Position numbers and translations under genes: made by a program. Below, one piece after another: positions 16,215 to 25,781 of a stretch of DNA of 35,225 nucleotides. Position 1 is the stretch's first letter. Each line of letters begins with the position of its first letter. The stretch spans positions 1 to 35,225 of the forward strand of contig CALLMV010000030.1 of assembly GCA_938005615.1 (NCBI GenBank), written 5' to 3'. The notes under the pieces were generated by a model. The model was not told the origin of the DNA. It saw only the letters and a list, made by a program, of their open reading frames with translations, and made no database searches. This DNA comes from an uncultured Verrucomicrobiae bacterium (GTDB lineage Bacteria > Verrucomicrobiota > Verrucomicrobiia > JADLBR01 > CALLMV01).

Positions 16215-16266
16215 GAAACTGTGTTGTTAGCGTGACATTGCAAAAAAATCGAAGCATTTTCTTGTT

Positions 16267-17274
16267 ATGCAAAAGCACAATCTCAGTCGGGGCGTGATCC
16301 TGGTGACGGGTGGTGCGGGCTTCATCGGAAGCGCGATCATCCATGAGCTGAACCGGCGCGGCTTGAGCAATATTTTGGTCACGGACTTTTTGGGCACCGA
16401 TGAGAAGTGGAAGAATCTGGTGCCGCTGCGTTTTGCGGAGTTTCAGCCAGTGGCTGCGGTGCGCGAGTCGGTACGCACGATGGGGGACCTGACGGCGAAC
16501 GTGACGACGATCTTCCATCTCGGCGCGTGCTCTTCAACGACCGAGCGAGATGTGGATTACCTGGCGGATAACAACTACCGATTTACGATGGAGCTGATGG
16601 AGTTTGCGGTGAAGCGCGGGGTGCGCCTGGTGTATGCTTCTTCGGCAGCCACGTACGGAGATGGCTCGCTGGGCTTCGAGGATGAGGAGGAAAAACTCCC
16701 GATGCTGCGCCCGCTGAATGCGTATGGGTTTTCCAAGCATTTGACGGATGTGCACGCCTGGCAGAAAGGGTGGCTCAAAAAAGTCGCGGGGCTGAAATAT
16801 TTCAACGTGTTTGGCCCAAACGAAGAGCACAAGGGCGATATGCGCTCGGTGATCTCCAAGGTGTATCGGGAGGCGCGCGACAGTGGGATAATCCGGTTGT
16901 TCAAATCACACCACCCGAAATATGGCGACGGGGAGTCGGTGCGCGATTTTATTTATGTGAAGGACGCGGCGCGGATGACGGTGGACTTGGCGGAGAACGC
17001 GGCCGCCACGGGGTTGTATAACATCGGCACAGGACGGGCGCGCAGTTGGAATGATGTGGCGCGGGCGATCTTCGCGGCGTTGGGGGTGGAGCCACGTATC
17101 GAATACTGCGAGATGCCGGAGGCATTGCGCGGGAAGTATCAGTATTTCACAGAGGCGCGGATGGAGAAGTTTCTGAGGGTGTGTCCGGGCGGGGGCTGCA
17201 AGTTTTCCTTGGAGGAGGCCGTCGCGGATTACGTGAAGAACTATCTCGTCGCGGAAAAATTTCTGGGCGAGTGA
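16267..17274 (+). CDS. hldD: ADP-L-glycero-D-manno-heptose 6-epimerase
   Basis: Last step of ADP-L-glycero-D-manno-heptose synthesis for the lipopolysaccharide inner core. It is an extended short-chain dehydrogenase: the Rossmann motif TGGAGFIGS is at residues 14-22, the serine region is SSAATYGDG (about 125-133), and the YGFSK motif has the catalytic Tyr153 and Lys157. Substrate-domain markers typical of HldD include KYFNVFGPNEEHKGDMRSV and DGESVRDFIYVKDAA. Length (335 aa) is normal. The phosphatase of the same pathway, gmhB, is at 20463-21011 in another operon. Other heptose genes (gmhA, hldE) are not in the window. The photolyase follows 45 bases downstream. Confidence 0.93.
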   Translation: MQKHNLSRGVILVTGGAGFIGSAIIHELNRRGLSNILVTDFLGTDEKWKNLVPLRFAEFQPVAAVRESVRTMGDLTANVTTIFHLGACSSTTERDVDYLADNNYRFTMELMEFAVKRGVRLVYASSAATYGDGSLGFEDEEEKLPMLRPLNAYGFSKHLTDVHAWQKGWLKKVAGLKYFNVFGPNEEHKGDMRSVISKVYREARDSGIIRLFKSHHPKYGDGESVRDFIYVKDAARMTVDLAENAAATGLYNIGTGRARSWNDVARAIFAALGVEPRIEYCEMPEALRGKYQYFTEARMEKFLRVCPGGGCKFSLEEAVADYVKNYLVAEKFLGE

Positions 17275-17319
17275 GGCGGCGGCGTTGCGCGCAGGCGCGG
17301 GCGCGGGCAGGATGTGGCC

Positions 17320-18732
17320 ATGAAGGTGATCATTCACTGGTTTCGACGCGATTTGCGGTTGCGGGATAATCCGGCGTTGGCAGCGGCCACGCGCGATGCG
17401 GATGAGGTGGTGCCGGTATTCGTGATTGATCCGGCGATCTTGGCTCGGCCAGATTGCGGACCAAATCTTACGGCTTTTTTCTTTAAGTGTGTGGAGTCGC
17501 TGGCGGCGGAGCTGGAGGGTGTGGGGTCGCGGTTGGTGCTGCTTCACGGCGATCCGCTCGTGGAGATTCCCAGGCTGGTGAAGCAGATAGGGGCCGCGGC
17601 AGTGTATCACGGGCGGGACTACGAGCCGTTTGCCAAGGAGCGCGATGCGGCGATGGCGGCGATCGGGCAGCGCGAGGGGTTTGTGGTGCGGAGTTTCAAG
17701 GATGTGGTGGTGTTTGAGTCGCGTGAGGTGCGCAAGGAGGACGGGGGCATCTATACCGTGTTCACGCCGTATTCGCGACGTTGGAAGAAAAATGCGCTGC
17801 CTGAGTTGGAGAAGAATACGCCAGGCAAGGGCGGGCTGGCAGCCACACTGCAATCAGAGAAGTTGCCCGATAGCGGCTGGCAGAAGGACTCAGAGAAGCT
17901 GCAGTGGGCGGGCTTTGGGGAGGCGGCGGCACGTGCCCTTTTGGAGCGGTTTTTAGAGAAGGCGGCTGCGGGGTATGCGGACAACCGGAATTTTCCTGGC
18001 GTGGAAGGCACGTCGCGACTCTCGCCGCATTTGCGCGCGGGCACGATCTCGCCGCGGCAGATCATCCACGCGGTGGAGGGGTGGAAGGCAAAGCAGCAGA
18101 GCAAGGCGGCACAACACTCGGCGGATGTGTTTATTTCGGAGATTATTTGGCGGGATTTTTATCAGGGGATCCTGGATGAGTTTCCGCATGTGACGCAGCG
18201 CAGCTTTCGGCCCGAGTATGAGGCCGTGCAGTGGCCGGGATGCGAGGAGCACTTCGTAGCCTGGTGCGAGGGGCGCACAGGCTACCCCATCGTGGATGCG
18301 GCGATGCGACAGCTCGTGGCCACCGGGTGGATGCACAACCGGTTGCGGATGATTGTGGCGATGTTTTTAACCAAGGACCTGCACATCCACTGGCAGCGGG
18401 GGGAGGAGTTTTTTATGCGGCATCTGGCCGATGGGGACTGCGCGGCGAATAATGGAGGTTGGCAATGGAGTGCATCCACGGGCACGGACGCGGCACCGTA
18501 TTTTCGCATTTTCGCGCCGTTGTCGCAGTCGGAGAAGTTTGATCCCGAAGGGGAGTTTATCCGCAAGTGGGTTCCGGAGCTGGCGAATGTGCGGGGTGCG
18601 GCTGTGCACGCGCCATCGGAGCGCGCACCACTGGAGTGGGGCAAAAGCGGGTATCCGGCACCAATCGTTGACCACGCCAAGGAGCGCTTGGTGGCGATGG
18701 AGCTTTACAAAGTTGGGTTGGGTAGGGTTTAA
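17320..18732 (+). CDS. phrB: Deoxyribodipyrimidine photolyase
   Basis: Light-driven repair of UV-induced pyrimidine dimers. It is a 470-residue cryptochrome/photolyase protein. The N-terminal antenna domain begins IIHWFRRDLRLRDNPAL. The FAD domain carries TSRLSPHLRAGTISPRQI, FYQGILDEFPHV, then GYPIVDAAMRQLVATGWMHN, ADGDCAANNGGWQWSASTGT and DAAPYFRIFAPLSQSEKFDP. These are hallmarks of class I CPD photolyases. The frame opens at GTG 17314; I chose ATG 17320 because a GCAGGAT element lies about eight bases ahead and MKVIIHWFRRDLRL is the normal beginning. Length is normal. It belongs to the GC-rich segment. Confidence 0.95.
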   Translation: MKVIIHWFRRDLRLRDNPALAAATRDADEVVPVFVIDPAILARPDCGPNLTAFFFKCVESLAAELEGVGSRLVLLHGDPLVEIPRLVKQIGAAAVYHGRDYEPFAKERDAAMAAIGQREGFVVRSFKDVVVFESREVRKEDGGIYTVFTPYSRRWKKNALPELEKNTPGKGGLAATLQSEKLPDSGWQKDSEKLQWAGFGEAAARALLERFLEKAAAGYADNRNFPGVEGTSRLSPHLRAGTISPRQIIHAVEGWKAKQQSKAAQHSADVFISEIIWRDFYQGILDEFPHVTQRSFRPEYEAVQWPGCEEHFVAWCEGRTGYPIVDAAMRQLVATGWMHNRLRMIVAMFLTKDLHIHWQRGEEFFMRHLADGDCAANNGGWQWSASTGTDAAPYFRIFAPLSQSEKFDPEGEFIRKWVPELANVRGAAVHAPSERAPLEWGKSGYPAPIVDHAKERLVAMELYKVGLGRV

Positions 18733-18766
18733 GCTGCAACTGTGGGAGCGGGCCTGCGGCAGAGGT

Positions 18767-19858
18767 TTAGATTTTTGTGCGGAACTGGGCGGCGTTTGTG
18801 GCGGCGAGGCTGAATTCTGCCAGGAGACGCGCCATGTTGGCGAGGTCGTCGAGGTTCACGACTTCCACGGGGGTGTGCATGTAGCGGTTGGGCACGCCGA
18901 GGCTGGCGCAGGGCACGCCACCGCGTTGCAGGAAGATGGCGTCGGCATCGGTGCCCGTCCAGCGCGGGTTGATCTCAAATTGGTGGGGGATGTTTTCTTT
19001 TTTGGCGATTTTTTCGAGCAGGGCATTGACGCGAGGGTGGTTGGAGCTGCCGATGCTGATGACGGGCCCGGCGCCGAGTTTGACGTCGCCGTGTTTTTTC
19101 TTGTCGCTGAGCGGGGTGTCGGTGGCGTGGGTCACGTCCACGACGAGGGCGACGTCGGGCTCCAAAGAGTAGCCGGACATACTTGCGCCGTAGAGGCCGT
19201 TTTCCTCCTGGATGGTGGAGAGGGCGATGACGCACGGGCCGCCAGGTTGGGTTTTGCGAGCGGATTTGGGGCGTTTTTCTGCAAAGAGGCGGAGTGCTTC
19301 GGCAGCACAAAAGATGCCTACGCGGTTGTCGCAGCCGCGGGCGGCGATGTTTTCACCGGCGAGACGCTGAACTCCGGCGGAGTAGGTGATGGGGTCGCCA
19401 ACACGCACGAGTTTTTCGGCGTCCTTTTTGGAGTTGACGCCGATGTCGATGAACATGCCGTGGATGTCGGGGACTTTTTTGCGGTCGTCTGGGTCTTGCA
19501 GGTGGATGGCGAGTTGGCCGGTGACTCCAGGGACGGGGCCATCTTGGCCGTGGATGGTGACGCGTTGGCCGCGGATGAGGGCGTTGTCCACGCCGCCGAT
19601 GCCTTGGAAGTAGATGTAGCCTTCGTCGGTGATGTGTTTGACCATGAAGCCGATTTCGTCAGCATGGCCACTGAGGAGGATGCGCGGCGAGCCGCCCGGG
19701 TTGATGATGGCGTGGCAGTTGCCCCAGGCGTCGCTGCCGGTTTCATCGGCGAATGCGGACACATAATCGAGCCAAGTGCGCTGGATGGTGGATTCAAAGC
19801 CCGAGGGGGAAGCAGTTTCGAGGAGCTTGAAGAGGAAGTCGGCGGATTTTTGTCGCAT
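18767..19858 (-). CDS. M42 family metallopeptidase (aminopeptidase)
   Basis: A 363-residue dizinc aminopeptidase of the PepA/TET/FrvX-YsdC group, expected to be cytoplasmic and to trim peptides. Metal-site motifs are visible: [14 protein letters not shown] (His/Asp ligands near residue 66), RGCDNRVG (bridging Asp), [12 protein letters not shown] (catalytic Glu plus ligand), [13 protein letters not shown], and the final zinc ligand in [11 protein letters not shown]. It starts [20 protein letters not shown], the usual beginning. It converges with phrB and diverges from the lipoprotein gene. Its true substrate range cannot be inferred; glutamyl, lysyl or broad specificity all occur in the family. 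Confidence 0.93.
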   Translation of the reverse strand: MRQKSADFLFKLLETASPSGFESTIQRTWLDYVSAFADETGSDAWGNCHAIINPGGSPRILLSGHADEIGFMVKHITDEGYIYFQGIGGVDNALIRGQRVTIHGQDGPVPGVTGQLAIHLQDPDDRKKVPDIHGMFIDIGVNSKKDAEKLVRVGDPITYSAGVQRLAGENIAARGCDNRVGIFCAAEALRLFAEKRPKSARKTQPGGPCVIALSTIQEENGLYGASMSGYSLEPDVALVVDVTHATDTPLSDKKKHGDVKLGAGPVISIGSSNHPRVNALLEKIAKKENIPHQFEINPRWTGTDADAIFLQRGGVPCASLGVPNRYMHTPVEVVNLDDLANMARLLAEFSLAATNAAQFRTKI

Positions 19859-19970
19859 GACTTTTAGGTTGGCGATTGTGGCAGCACGTCACAAGGTTTT
19901 CCTTTGGCGACTAGTAGGCATGCTATTAAACACTGGTAAAAATCGAGTTGTTTGGCAAAAAGCGATTTGG

Positions 19971-20438
19971 ATGATCATTCCTAAAAAAAAATGTATATCC
20001 TTGGCTTTACAGAAAAGTTTGTTGCGTTTTTTGTTTTTAGGAACTTTTTGCCTGGCGAGCGTGTTTTTCTCTGGTTGTGCTTCGCAGGGGAATAGTTCTT
20101 CGCAGGTCGTGAGGGTTTGGCCTGGACCGCAGAGTTCGTTGCCCGCATACGACGTGCGACCACGTTCTCCATCACAAATGTCAACAATAACGGGACCTAA
20201 TGCTCCGCGGGCGAGTTTGGCGAATCAGCCTGGCGAACCTGCCGTGATTAGTCCCTCGGGAACCAACCGGCCGGCGCTTGTGCGGCCATTTGGTATTCCT
20301 GTGGAGGTGGGGGAAGGTGGTATGAAGTTTATGCGTTCTCCCCACGCGCCGAATGCGGGTTTGATAGATGTGACAGGATTGGCACGCGGTGTGGAAGTGC
20401 GTTGTCCTTACACGGGTAAAATCGTGGTGGTGCCTTAG
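19971..20438 (+). CDS. Predicted lipoprotein, function unknown
   Basis: A 155-residue protein with a lipoprotein signal. A basic start (MIIPKKK) is followed by a hydrophobic stretch and the lipobox VFFSGC, with Cys36 as the lipidation site. The mature part is Pro/Ser/Arg-rich and low in complexity. It ends in a conserved-looking [20 protein letters not shown] and a hydrophobic V-V-V-P end. The frame is open upstream to 19776 across the M42 gene's start. I chose ATG 19971 because it gives a clean signal peptide; ATG 19920 is an alternative. No relative is recognised with confidence. It converges with gmhB, with 24 bases between the stops. Confidence 0.7.
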   Translation: MIIPKKKCISLALQKSLLRFLFLGTFCLASVFFSGCASQGNSSSQVVRVWPGPQSSLPAYDVRPRSPSQMSTITGPNAPRASLANQPGEPAVISPSGTNRPALVRPFGIPVEVGEGGMKFMRSPHAPNAGLIDVTGLARGVEVRCPYTGKIVVVP

Positions 20439-20462
20439 CATGGGTTGTGTGCAGGAAGATAT

Positions 20463-21011
20463 TCAAGCCGTCTCGCTTAGAATGATTTGGACGGCTTGGG
20501 TAAAGTCGGTCGCTTTGTGAGTAGGGAGAGGGTCGCTGCAGTCGCGAGGATCTCGAGGTATCCAGATGGTTCGGCATCCAGCGTTGTGCCCACAAGCAAC
20601 GTCTGTTGGTCGATCACCTACCATCCAGCAGGAGGGCAAGTGAAGGTTGTGGGTGCGTGCAGCTTCTAGCAACATCCCGGGGGCGGGTTTACGTGTCGTA
20701 GAGTGTTGCTCTGAGCTGTCGGGTGAGTAGTAAACTCCTGTAAATTTAACTGGCTGCAGGAGTTGGCAAAGCCGGGAATTGACGGCCCGTACTTCGGCGT
20801 GAGTGCAGTAGCCTCGGGCGATGCCAGATTGGTTGGTAACGATGAACAGGAGCCAGCCCGATTGTTGTAGTCGCAACAATCCATCGCGTACGCCTGGGAG
20901 GAGTTCGACAAGTTCGGGGTCACGACAGTAGGGTATGTCACGCATGAGTGTGTCGTCGCGGTCGAGGAACACTGCGCGTGCTTGCGGCTGGGTGTAATCA
21001 GTGGCTGGCAC
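20463..21011 (-). CDS. gmhB: HAD phosphatase, D-glycero-D-manno-heptose-1,7-bisphosphate phosphatase-like
   Basis: A 182-residue histidinol-phosphatase-type HAD enzyme. Motif I is AVFLDRDDTLM (nucleophile and acid Asp residues), motif II is FIVTNQSGIARG, the lysine of motif III is in TTRKPAPGMLLEAA and motif IV is SCWMVGDRPTDVACG. This pattern fits GmhB, which makes D-glycero-D-manno-heptose 1-phosphate for the LPS core, consistent with hldD nearby. Oddly, the GmhB zinc loop is altered: the segment is YYSPDSSEQHSTTRKPAPG, without the usual Cys-x-His...Cys-x-Cys ligands. It starts at GTG 21011, 14 bases after nrnA. A different phosphatase specificity is possible. Confidence 0.78.
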   Translation of the reverse strand: MPATDYTQPQARAVFLDRDDTLMRDIPYCRDPELVELLPGVRDGLLRLQQSGWLLFIVTNQSGIARGYCTHAEVRAVNSRLCQLLQPVKFTGVYYSPDSSEQHSTTRKPAPGMLLEAARTHNLHLPSCWMVGDRPTDVACGHNAGCRTIWIPRDPRDCSDPLPTHKATDFTQAVQIILSETA

Positions 21012-21025
21012 AGTTTGCAGACGGA

Positions 21026-22033
21026 TTATTGTGCGGTTTTTTCCTCGGCAGCAATGAGTTGGTTAACAGTTTTCACGCAGAGGGGGAGTAGGTCCTCCTG
21101 AGCGTTGAGCAAGGAACCGCGAATAGTGGCCCCAGCCGCTAGGGGATGGCCGCCTCCGCCAACAGTCGCCGCAAGTTCGCTGACGTTGATGCGGCCTTTT
21201 GAACGGAGAGAAACTTTGACCGTGCGGTCTTTACGCTCTTCGAAGAGTAATGCGACTTCCACGTTTTGGATGGAGATAATGTTTTCGATGAGGCCCTCGG
21301 TATCTTCGGGTTGGGCCCCGGTGAGGCGGTACATTTCTTGTGTGATGATGAAGAACGCCAGACGTTCCTGACAGCGCAATTCGAGCTTTTGGAGCACTTC
21401 CCGCTGGAGGCGCAACCGGCGCAGGGGGTAGTTGGCAAAACATTTTTCAGATAAATTGGCGATATCAGCTCCGGCCTCGGCGAGCGCTGCAGCTACTTGG
21501 AATGTGCGTGCGGTGGTGCCCCGATATTTAAAAGAGCCGGTGTCTGTGATGATGCCGGTGTACAGTGCGGCTGCGATATCTGGGGTGATGGGCCAGCGAG
21601 CTATGGTAAAAAGTTCGTACAAGAGCTGGGCCGTTGCAGGTACGGCAGGATCGATGATATTGATCTCACCGTAAAGGGAGTTGGAGGCATGGTGGTCGAT
21701 GTTGATTGCCACCGGCATTTTCCAAGCAGCGAAGGTTGTCCCAAGTCTTTCAGGTGTTGATGAGTCGAGGCTGATGATCATGTCGAGGTTAGGTGCTGCA
21801 GTTGGAGGCTCGATGACTCGGCTTACTTGCGGCAGAAAAGTGTATGTGCTGAGAATGCCGCTTTGGTTGTAAAGTATCACGTCCTTGCCTAAAGATTCTA
21901 ACGCAATTCCCAGTGCGAGTGTGCAGCCGTAGGCATCACCATCAGGCCGGATATGTGAGATGAGGGCGATGGTGCTGGATGCACTTATACGATCGAGTGC
22001 CTTGGCCCACTGGAAAGTGATTTCTTCGTTCAT
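21026..22033 (-). CDS. nrnA: DHH/DHHA1 phosphoesterase, NrnA-type nanoRNase/pAp phosphatase
   Basis: A 335-residue member of the DHH superfamily that degrades two- to four-nucleotide RNAs and, in many members, dephosphorylates pAp. Metal-binding motifs in order: SHIRPDGDAYG (residues 26-36), MIISLDSSTPERLG (Asp near 90), INIDHHASN (DHH at 113-115) and DTGSFKYRGTT. The DHHA1 substrate-binding glycine motif is VGGGGHPLAAGATIRG near the C-terminus. Length and order match NrnA/YtqI. It sits 18 bases after fabH and 14 before gmhB, so the three are probably one transcript. The start is ATG 22033. Confidence 0.92.
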   Translation of the reverse strand: MNEEITFQWAKALDRISASSTIALISHIRPDGDAYGCTLALGIALESLGKDVILYNQSGILSTYTFLPQVSRVIEPPTAAPNLDMIISLDSSTPERLGTTFAAWKMPVAINIDHHASNSLYGEINIIDPAVPATAQLLYELFTIARWPITPDIAAALYTGIITDTGSFKYRGTTARTFQVAAALAEAGADIANLSEKCFANYPLRRLRLQREVLQKLELRCQERLAFFIITQEMYRLTGAQPEDTEGLIENIISIQNVEVALLFEERKDRTVKVSLRSKGRINVSELAATVGGGGHPLAAGATIRGSLLNAQEDLLPLCVKTVNQLIAAEEKTAQ

Positions 22034-22051
22034 GATGTGGCTTACTAATGC

Positions 22052-23038
22052 TCACCACTCTATTATTGCGGATGCCCAGGTGAGTCCACCTCCGAATGCG
22101 GCGAAAAGGATTTTGTCACCAGGGTGGAGTCTTGCTTCTGCTTTGGCTTCTGCCAGCGCTACGGGGATGCTAGCTGCCGACATATTACCGTAGCGGTGAA
22201 GGTTGAGGAAGAAGCGATCCATAGGTAAGCCGAGGCGATCTGCCAGTGCGGAGATGATGCGTGTATTGGCCTGGTGCGGGATGACACAGGCGATCTCTTG
22301 CGGAGAGATTTGATTTTTTTCGAGAATTTCCTCCACAATATCCTGCATGGCAGTAACTGCGAGTTTAAAGACTTCTTTGCCGCTCATTTGAATGAATTGA
22401 AGATTTTGCTGGATCACATCTGGTGTAACTGGCATGGCGCTGCCGCCAGCAGGTACTCTCAGAATCTCATGATAACTGCCGTCCGCGCGAAGTAAGATAT
22501 CGATGACTCCTCGTGAATTATGCGTAGCTTCCAGGACGACTGCACCGGCACCGTCACCAAAGAGCACGCAGGTAGACCTGTCCTTCCAGTTGGTGATGGC
22601 GGAGAGCTTTTCAGCACTTACCAAGAGAATATGTGAATGTGTGCCGTTGCATATGAATTGGTGAGCAATCTGCAAACCGTAGAGGAAACCAGAACAAGCA
22701 GCTGAGATATCAAATGCCGGTACGGGGGCCAGCCCAAGTTTTTGCTGCAACATACAAGCCGTGGAGGGGAAGAGCATGTCCGGGCTAGCTGTGGCAACAA
22801 GGATAAGGCCGATCTGTCGAGGATCAATACCAGCATCACTAATTGCTGCGCGTGCCGCGTGCAGTGCGAGGTCTGAGGTAGCTTCGTCAGGCGCTGCAAT
22901 GCGGCGCTCCTGAATACCTGTGCGAGTAGTAATCCACTCGTGTGTAGTATCTACCATCTTCTCCATTTCCTGATTGGTAAGCACCCGGCTGGGGGTGTAG
23001 GCGCCTACTCCGGCAATGCGCGTCGAGATGTTTTTCAC
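22052..23038 (-). CDS. fabH: 3-oxoacyl-ACP synthase III (FabH)
   Basis: Condenses acetyl-CoA with malonyl-ACP to start fatty-acid synthesis. The catalytic triad is complete: Cys115 in ISAACSGFLYG, His255 in VIPHQANTR and Asn285 in HRYGNMSAASIP. The CoA-binding and glycine-rich regions (FGDGAGAVVLEA and FAAFGGGLTW) are normal. The open frame extends to 23278, but the sequence upstream of 23038 overlaps dcd and is unlike FabH. I set the start at GTG 23038 (then KNISTRIAGVGAYTPSRVL), giving 328 residues, a usual length. No strong Shine-Dalgarno is visible. It lies 49 bases after dcd and 18 before nrnA. It is not in a fab cluster here. Confidence 0.94.
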   Translation of the reverse strand: MKNISTRIAGVGAYTPSRVLTNQEMEKMVDTTHEWITTRTGIQERRIAAPDEATSDLALHAARAAISDAGIDPRQIGLILVATASPDMLFPSTACMLQQKLGLAPVPAFDISAACSGFLYGLQIAHQFICNGTHSHILLVSAEKLSAITNWKDRSTCVLFGDGAGAVVLEATHNSRGVIDILLRADGSYHEILRVPAGGSAMPVTPDVIQQNLQFIQMSGKEVFKLAVTAMQDIVEEILEKNQISPQEIACVIPHQANTRIISALADRLGLPMDRFFLNLHRYGNMSAASIPVALAEAKAEARLHPGDKILFAAFGGGLTWASAIIEW

Positions 23039-23087
23039 TGAAGCACTGATTAAACTTGAAAAGGCTAATTGAATCAAGGGCGAGGTA

Positions 23088-23654
23088 TTACATTCGTGGA
23101 ATGGTGATACCTGTTTGCCCTTGGTATTTTCCGCCGCGCTCGGCATAGGAAATCTCGCAAGGTTCTGCACCTTGCAGAAAGAGAACTTGGGCGAGGCCCT
23201 CGTTGGCGTAGATCTTGGCAGGCAGGGGAGTGGTGTTGGATATTTCCAATGTGACATGACCATGCCACTCCGGCTCAAAGGGTGTGACGTTTACGATGAT
23301 TCCACAACGTGCGTAGGTGGACTTGCCAATGCAGATGGTGATAATATCGCGGGGAATGCGAAAGTACTCCACACTACGAGCCAAGGCGAAAGAGTTGGGA
23401 GGAATGATGGCGACATCCGTTTTGATGTCCACAAAGGAGGTTGGGTCAAAGTTCTTAGGATCCACACAGGAGTTGAACACGTTGGTGAAGATTTTAAATT
23501 CATCACTCACACGTAGGTCGTAGCCATAAGAGGAAAGGCCGTATGAGATGATGCGACCTGATTGCGAACTGCGCACTTGGCTATCACAAAAGGGGTCGAT
23601 CATCCCGTGTTGCTGAGCCATTTTTCTGATCCAAGCGTCGCTGTGTACTGACAT
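23088..23654 (-). CDS. dcd: dCTP deaminase
   Basis: Converts dCTP to dUTP, feeding dTMP synthesis. The 188-residue trimeric-dUTPase-fold protein has the family blocks [48 protein letters not shown] (nucleotide-binding Ser/Arg) and GHVTLEISN with the catalytic glutamate near residue 137. It ends in the flexible [15 protein letters not shown] closing segment. That closing segment and the length fit the mono-functional Dcd. It begins at ATG 23654. The 163 bases between it and infB contain AT-rich sequence but no clear terminator. It is probably upstream of fabH in the same transcript. Confidence 0.96.
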   Translation of the reverse strand: MSVHSDAWIRKMAQQHGMIDPFCDSQVRSSQSGRIISYGLSSYGYDLRVSDEFKIFTNVFNSCVDPKNFDPTSFVDIKTDVAIIPPNSFALARSVEYFRIPRDIITICIGKSTYARCGIIVNVTPFEPEWHGHVTLEISNTTPLPAKIYANEGLAQVLFLQGAEPCEISYAERGGKYQGQTGITIPRM

Positions 23655-23817
23655 GATTTGGGGCTAGGCGGAGCAAGCTTGTCTTTCAAACTTAAATTTA
23701 ACCGAATGTGTGGTAATGCGCAGCCAAAAGCACCACTGAGTTAAAGCATTACAATATGCCTATATTTTAATATTCACAGTGGATGATTGTTTTTCTGCTC
23801 TATGAGGAATGTGAGCA

Positions 23818-25776
23818 TCAGAGGCTTTGCGGAACTTTTTCTAGTGTGTAACACTCGATGATGTCACCGACCTGATATTCATTAAAGTTGCCAAGGCGCA
23901 CACCACATTCCAGACCAGAACGGACTTCGGAGACGTCTTCATGAAAACGTTTGAGGGTTTGAAATCCGCCATCGTAAATAGGTTGTTTACCTCGCAGTAC
24001 TCGGGCGCGAGCGCTGCGCACGAGTCTGCCATTTTGTACGGCACAACCCGCCACTGGGAATTTCGAGAGTTGGATGACTTGTTTGACGAGAGCAGTGCCG
24101 ATTACGTTTTCGCGTGTGATGGGGTCGAGAAGCCCGGCCATAGCCTCTTTGACTTGGTCCAAGAGTTCGTAGATGATGGAATAGAGTTTGATCTGGATGC
24201 CTTCACGCTTAGCTGCGGCAGCGGCGTTGGATTCGGTTTTGGTGTTGAAGCCGATGATAACGGCGTCAGAAGCTACGGCTAGGGTAACGTCGTTAACGGT
24301 TATTGGCCCGACGGCAGCGTAGATGATTTCGAGTTTAACCTTGTCTTCAGGGATTTTCTTGAGTGATGCAGTGATGGCCTCGACAGATCCTTGAACGTCG
24401 CCTTTGAGGATGACGTTAAGTGTCTTACGTTCGTCTCCTGCGCGTTCGAAGATGTTTTCTAGGGTGGTGACTCTCCGTTTTTCCAGTTTGCCGAGGCGTT
24501 TGGCTTCGAGCTGTTGCTCGGAGTGTTCCCGTGCAGCCCGTTCGTTGGGGGCGACCTCAAAGGGATCTCCGGCTTGGGGAATATCTGAAAGGCCGAGGAT
24601 CCGTACAGGTGTGGAGGGGCCTGCTGATTTGAGTGGCTTGCCTTTGTCGTCGTAGAGGGCTTTGATCTTGGCCCAGTGGTCGCCGCAGATGATTGCGTCG
24701 CCTGTGTGGAGTGTGCCTTGCTGGATGATGAGTGTGGCCGTCGGGCCGCGGCCAGTCTCTATCTGGGCTTCGATGACTGTACCGCGTGCCGGGAGCCTGG
24801 GATCCGCCTTCAGCTCCATGATTTCTGCGAGGGCTTGGATGTTTTCCATCAGGTGATCTATGCCGATTTTTTTTAGGGCTGATACTTCGCAAACAATCGT
24901 TTCTCCGCCCCATTCTTCGGGCTGTAGGCCGTGTTCTTGTAGCTGGGTTTTTACGCGGTTGGTGTCGGCACCAGGGAGATCGATTTTGTTGATGGCAACT
25001 ATGATTTTGACGCCCGCAGCTTTAGCGTGAGCAAGGGCTTCGAGGGTTTGGGGCATCATCCCATCATCAGCGGCAACCACTAGGACGACGATGTCTGTGA
25101 CTTTGGCTCCGCGGGCACGCATGGCTGAGAAGGCTTCATGGCCCGGGGTATCCATGAAGGTGATGGGAAAGCCTTTCCAGTTAACGGTGTAGGCACCTAT
25201 GTGTTGAGTGATGCCGCCCTTTTCTGCTGCTGCGACGTGGGCCTGACGGATGGCATCCATGAGGGAGGTTTTGCCGTGATCCACATGCCCCATGAAGGTG
25301 ATGATGGGAGGGCGGGGTTTGAGGTTTTCTTCTTTTGGCTCCTGCTGCTCGGGGATAACGGGTTCGGGGGGTGGCGGCGGCGGGGCTTCTTTTTTTTCTG
25401 TTTCGAAAAGGTATCCGTATTTTTCGCAGATTTTGCGCACGGCGTCGGCTTCGAGAGCTTGGGTGAGTGTGGCAAAGATATTTTGTTCCATCAGGTCATG
25501 GACGAGCTGATGGGGTTTTTTGCCGAGTGCAAGTGCGAGGTCCTTTAGCGTGACAGGTGGTTTGAATTTAAATCGAGGTGGGCCGGATTCCTGTTGAACA
25601 ATCTCTTGCTGGGTATTTGCAGAGGGCTCCTGCTCTTGTTGTGGTGGCTGGGGTAGTTTTTTTTGTACGTCTTCGGCAGGTGTCGAAATTGCAGCTTTAG
25701 GGGCGGTGATGCGATTTTTGGTAGTGCGTTGTGCGGTGTTGCCCGATCGAGGGCGGTTGGAAGCTGGGGCGGGCAT
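23818..25776 (-). CDS. infB: Translation initiation factor IF-2 (short form)
   Basis: GTPase that brings fMet-tRNA to the 30S subunit. The G domain has G1 GHVDHGKTS (from about residue 163), the thiamine-like switch [12 protein letters not shown]3 [15 protein letters not shown] and G4 NKIDLPGAD. Domains II, III and IV follow, ending with the C2-type [19 protein letters not shown]. At 652 residues it is shorter than many IF-2 proteins. A single IF2_N-type module is present ([20 protein letters not shown], then [11 protein letters not shown]), preceded by a Pro/Gln-rich linker, and the usual extreme N-terminal helical domain is missing. It starts five bases after nusA, forming the classic operon. 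rimP and rbfA are not adjacent. Confidence 0.96.
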   Translation of the reverse strand: MPAPASNRPRSGNTAQRTTKNRITAPKAAISTPAEDVQKKLPQPPQQEQEPSANTQQEIVQQESGPPRFKFKPPVTLKDLALALGKKPHQLVHDLMEQNIFATLTQALEADAVRKICEKYGYLFETEKKEAPPPPPPEPVIPEQQEPKEENLKPRPPIITFMGHVDHGKTSLMDAIRQAHVAAAEKGGITQHIGAYTVNWKGFPITFMDTPGHEAFSAMRARGAKVTDIVVLVVAADDGMMPQTLEALAHAKAAGVKIIVAINKIDLPGADTNRVKTQLQEHGLQPEEWGGETIVCEVSALKKIGIDHLMENIQALAEIMELKADPRLPARGTVIEAQIETGRGPTATLIIQQGTLHTGDAIICGDHWAKIKALYDDKGKPLKSAGPSTPVRILGLSDIPQAGDPFEVAPNERAAREHSEQQLEAKRLGKLEKRRVTTLENIFERAGDERKTLNVILKGDVQGSVEAITASLKKIPEDKVKLEIIYAAVGPITVNDVTLAVASDAVIIGFNTKTESNAAAAAKREGIQIKLYSIIYELLDQVKEAMAGLLDPITRENVIGTALVKQVIQLSKFPVAGCAVQNGRLVRSARARVLRGKQPIYDGGFQTLKRFHEDVSEVRSGLECGVRLGNFNEYQVGDIIECYTLEKVPQSL

Positions 25777-25781
25777 GCGGC

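Noticed and set aside
18431-19867. Long rightward open frame (478 codons) opposite the M42 peptidase
   Set aside because: It is the antisense of a gene with complete M42 metal motifs; the translation is Gly/Ala/Val/Asp-rich, as expected from a GC-rich complementary strand, and matches no family.
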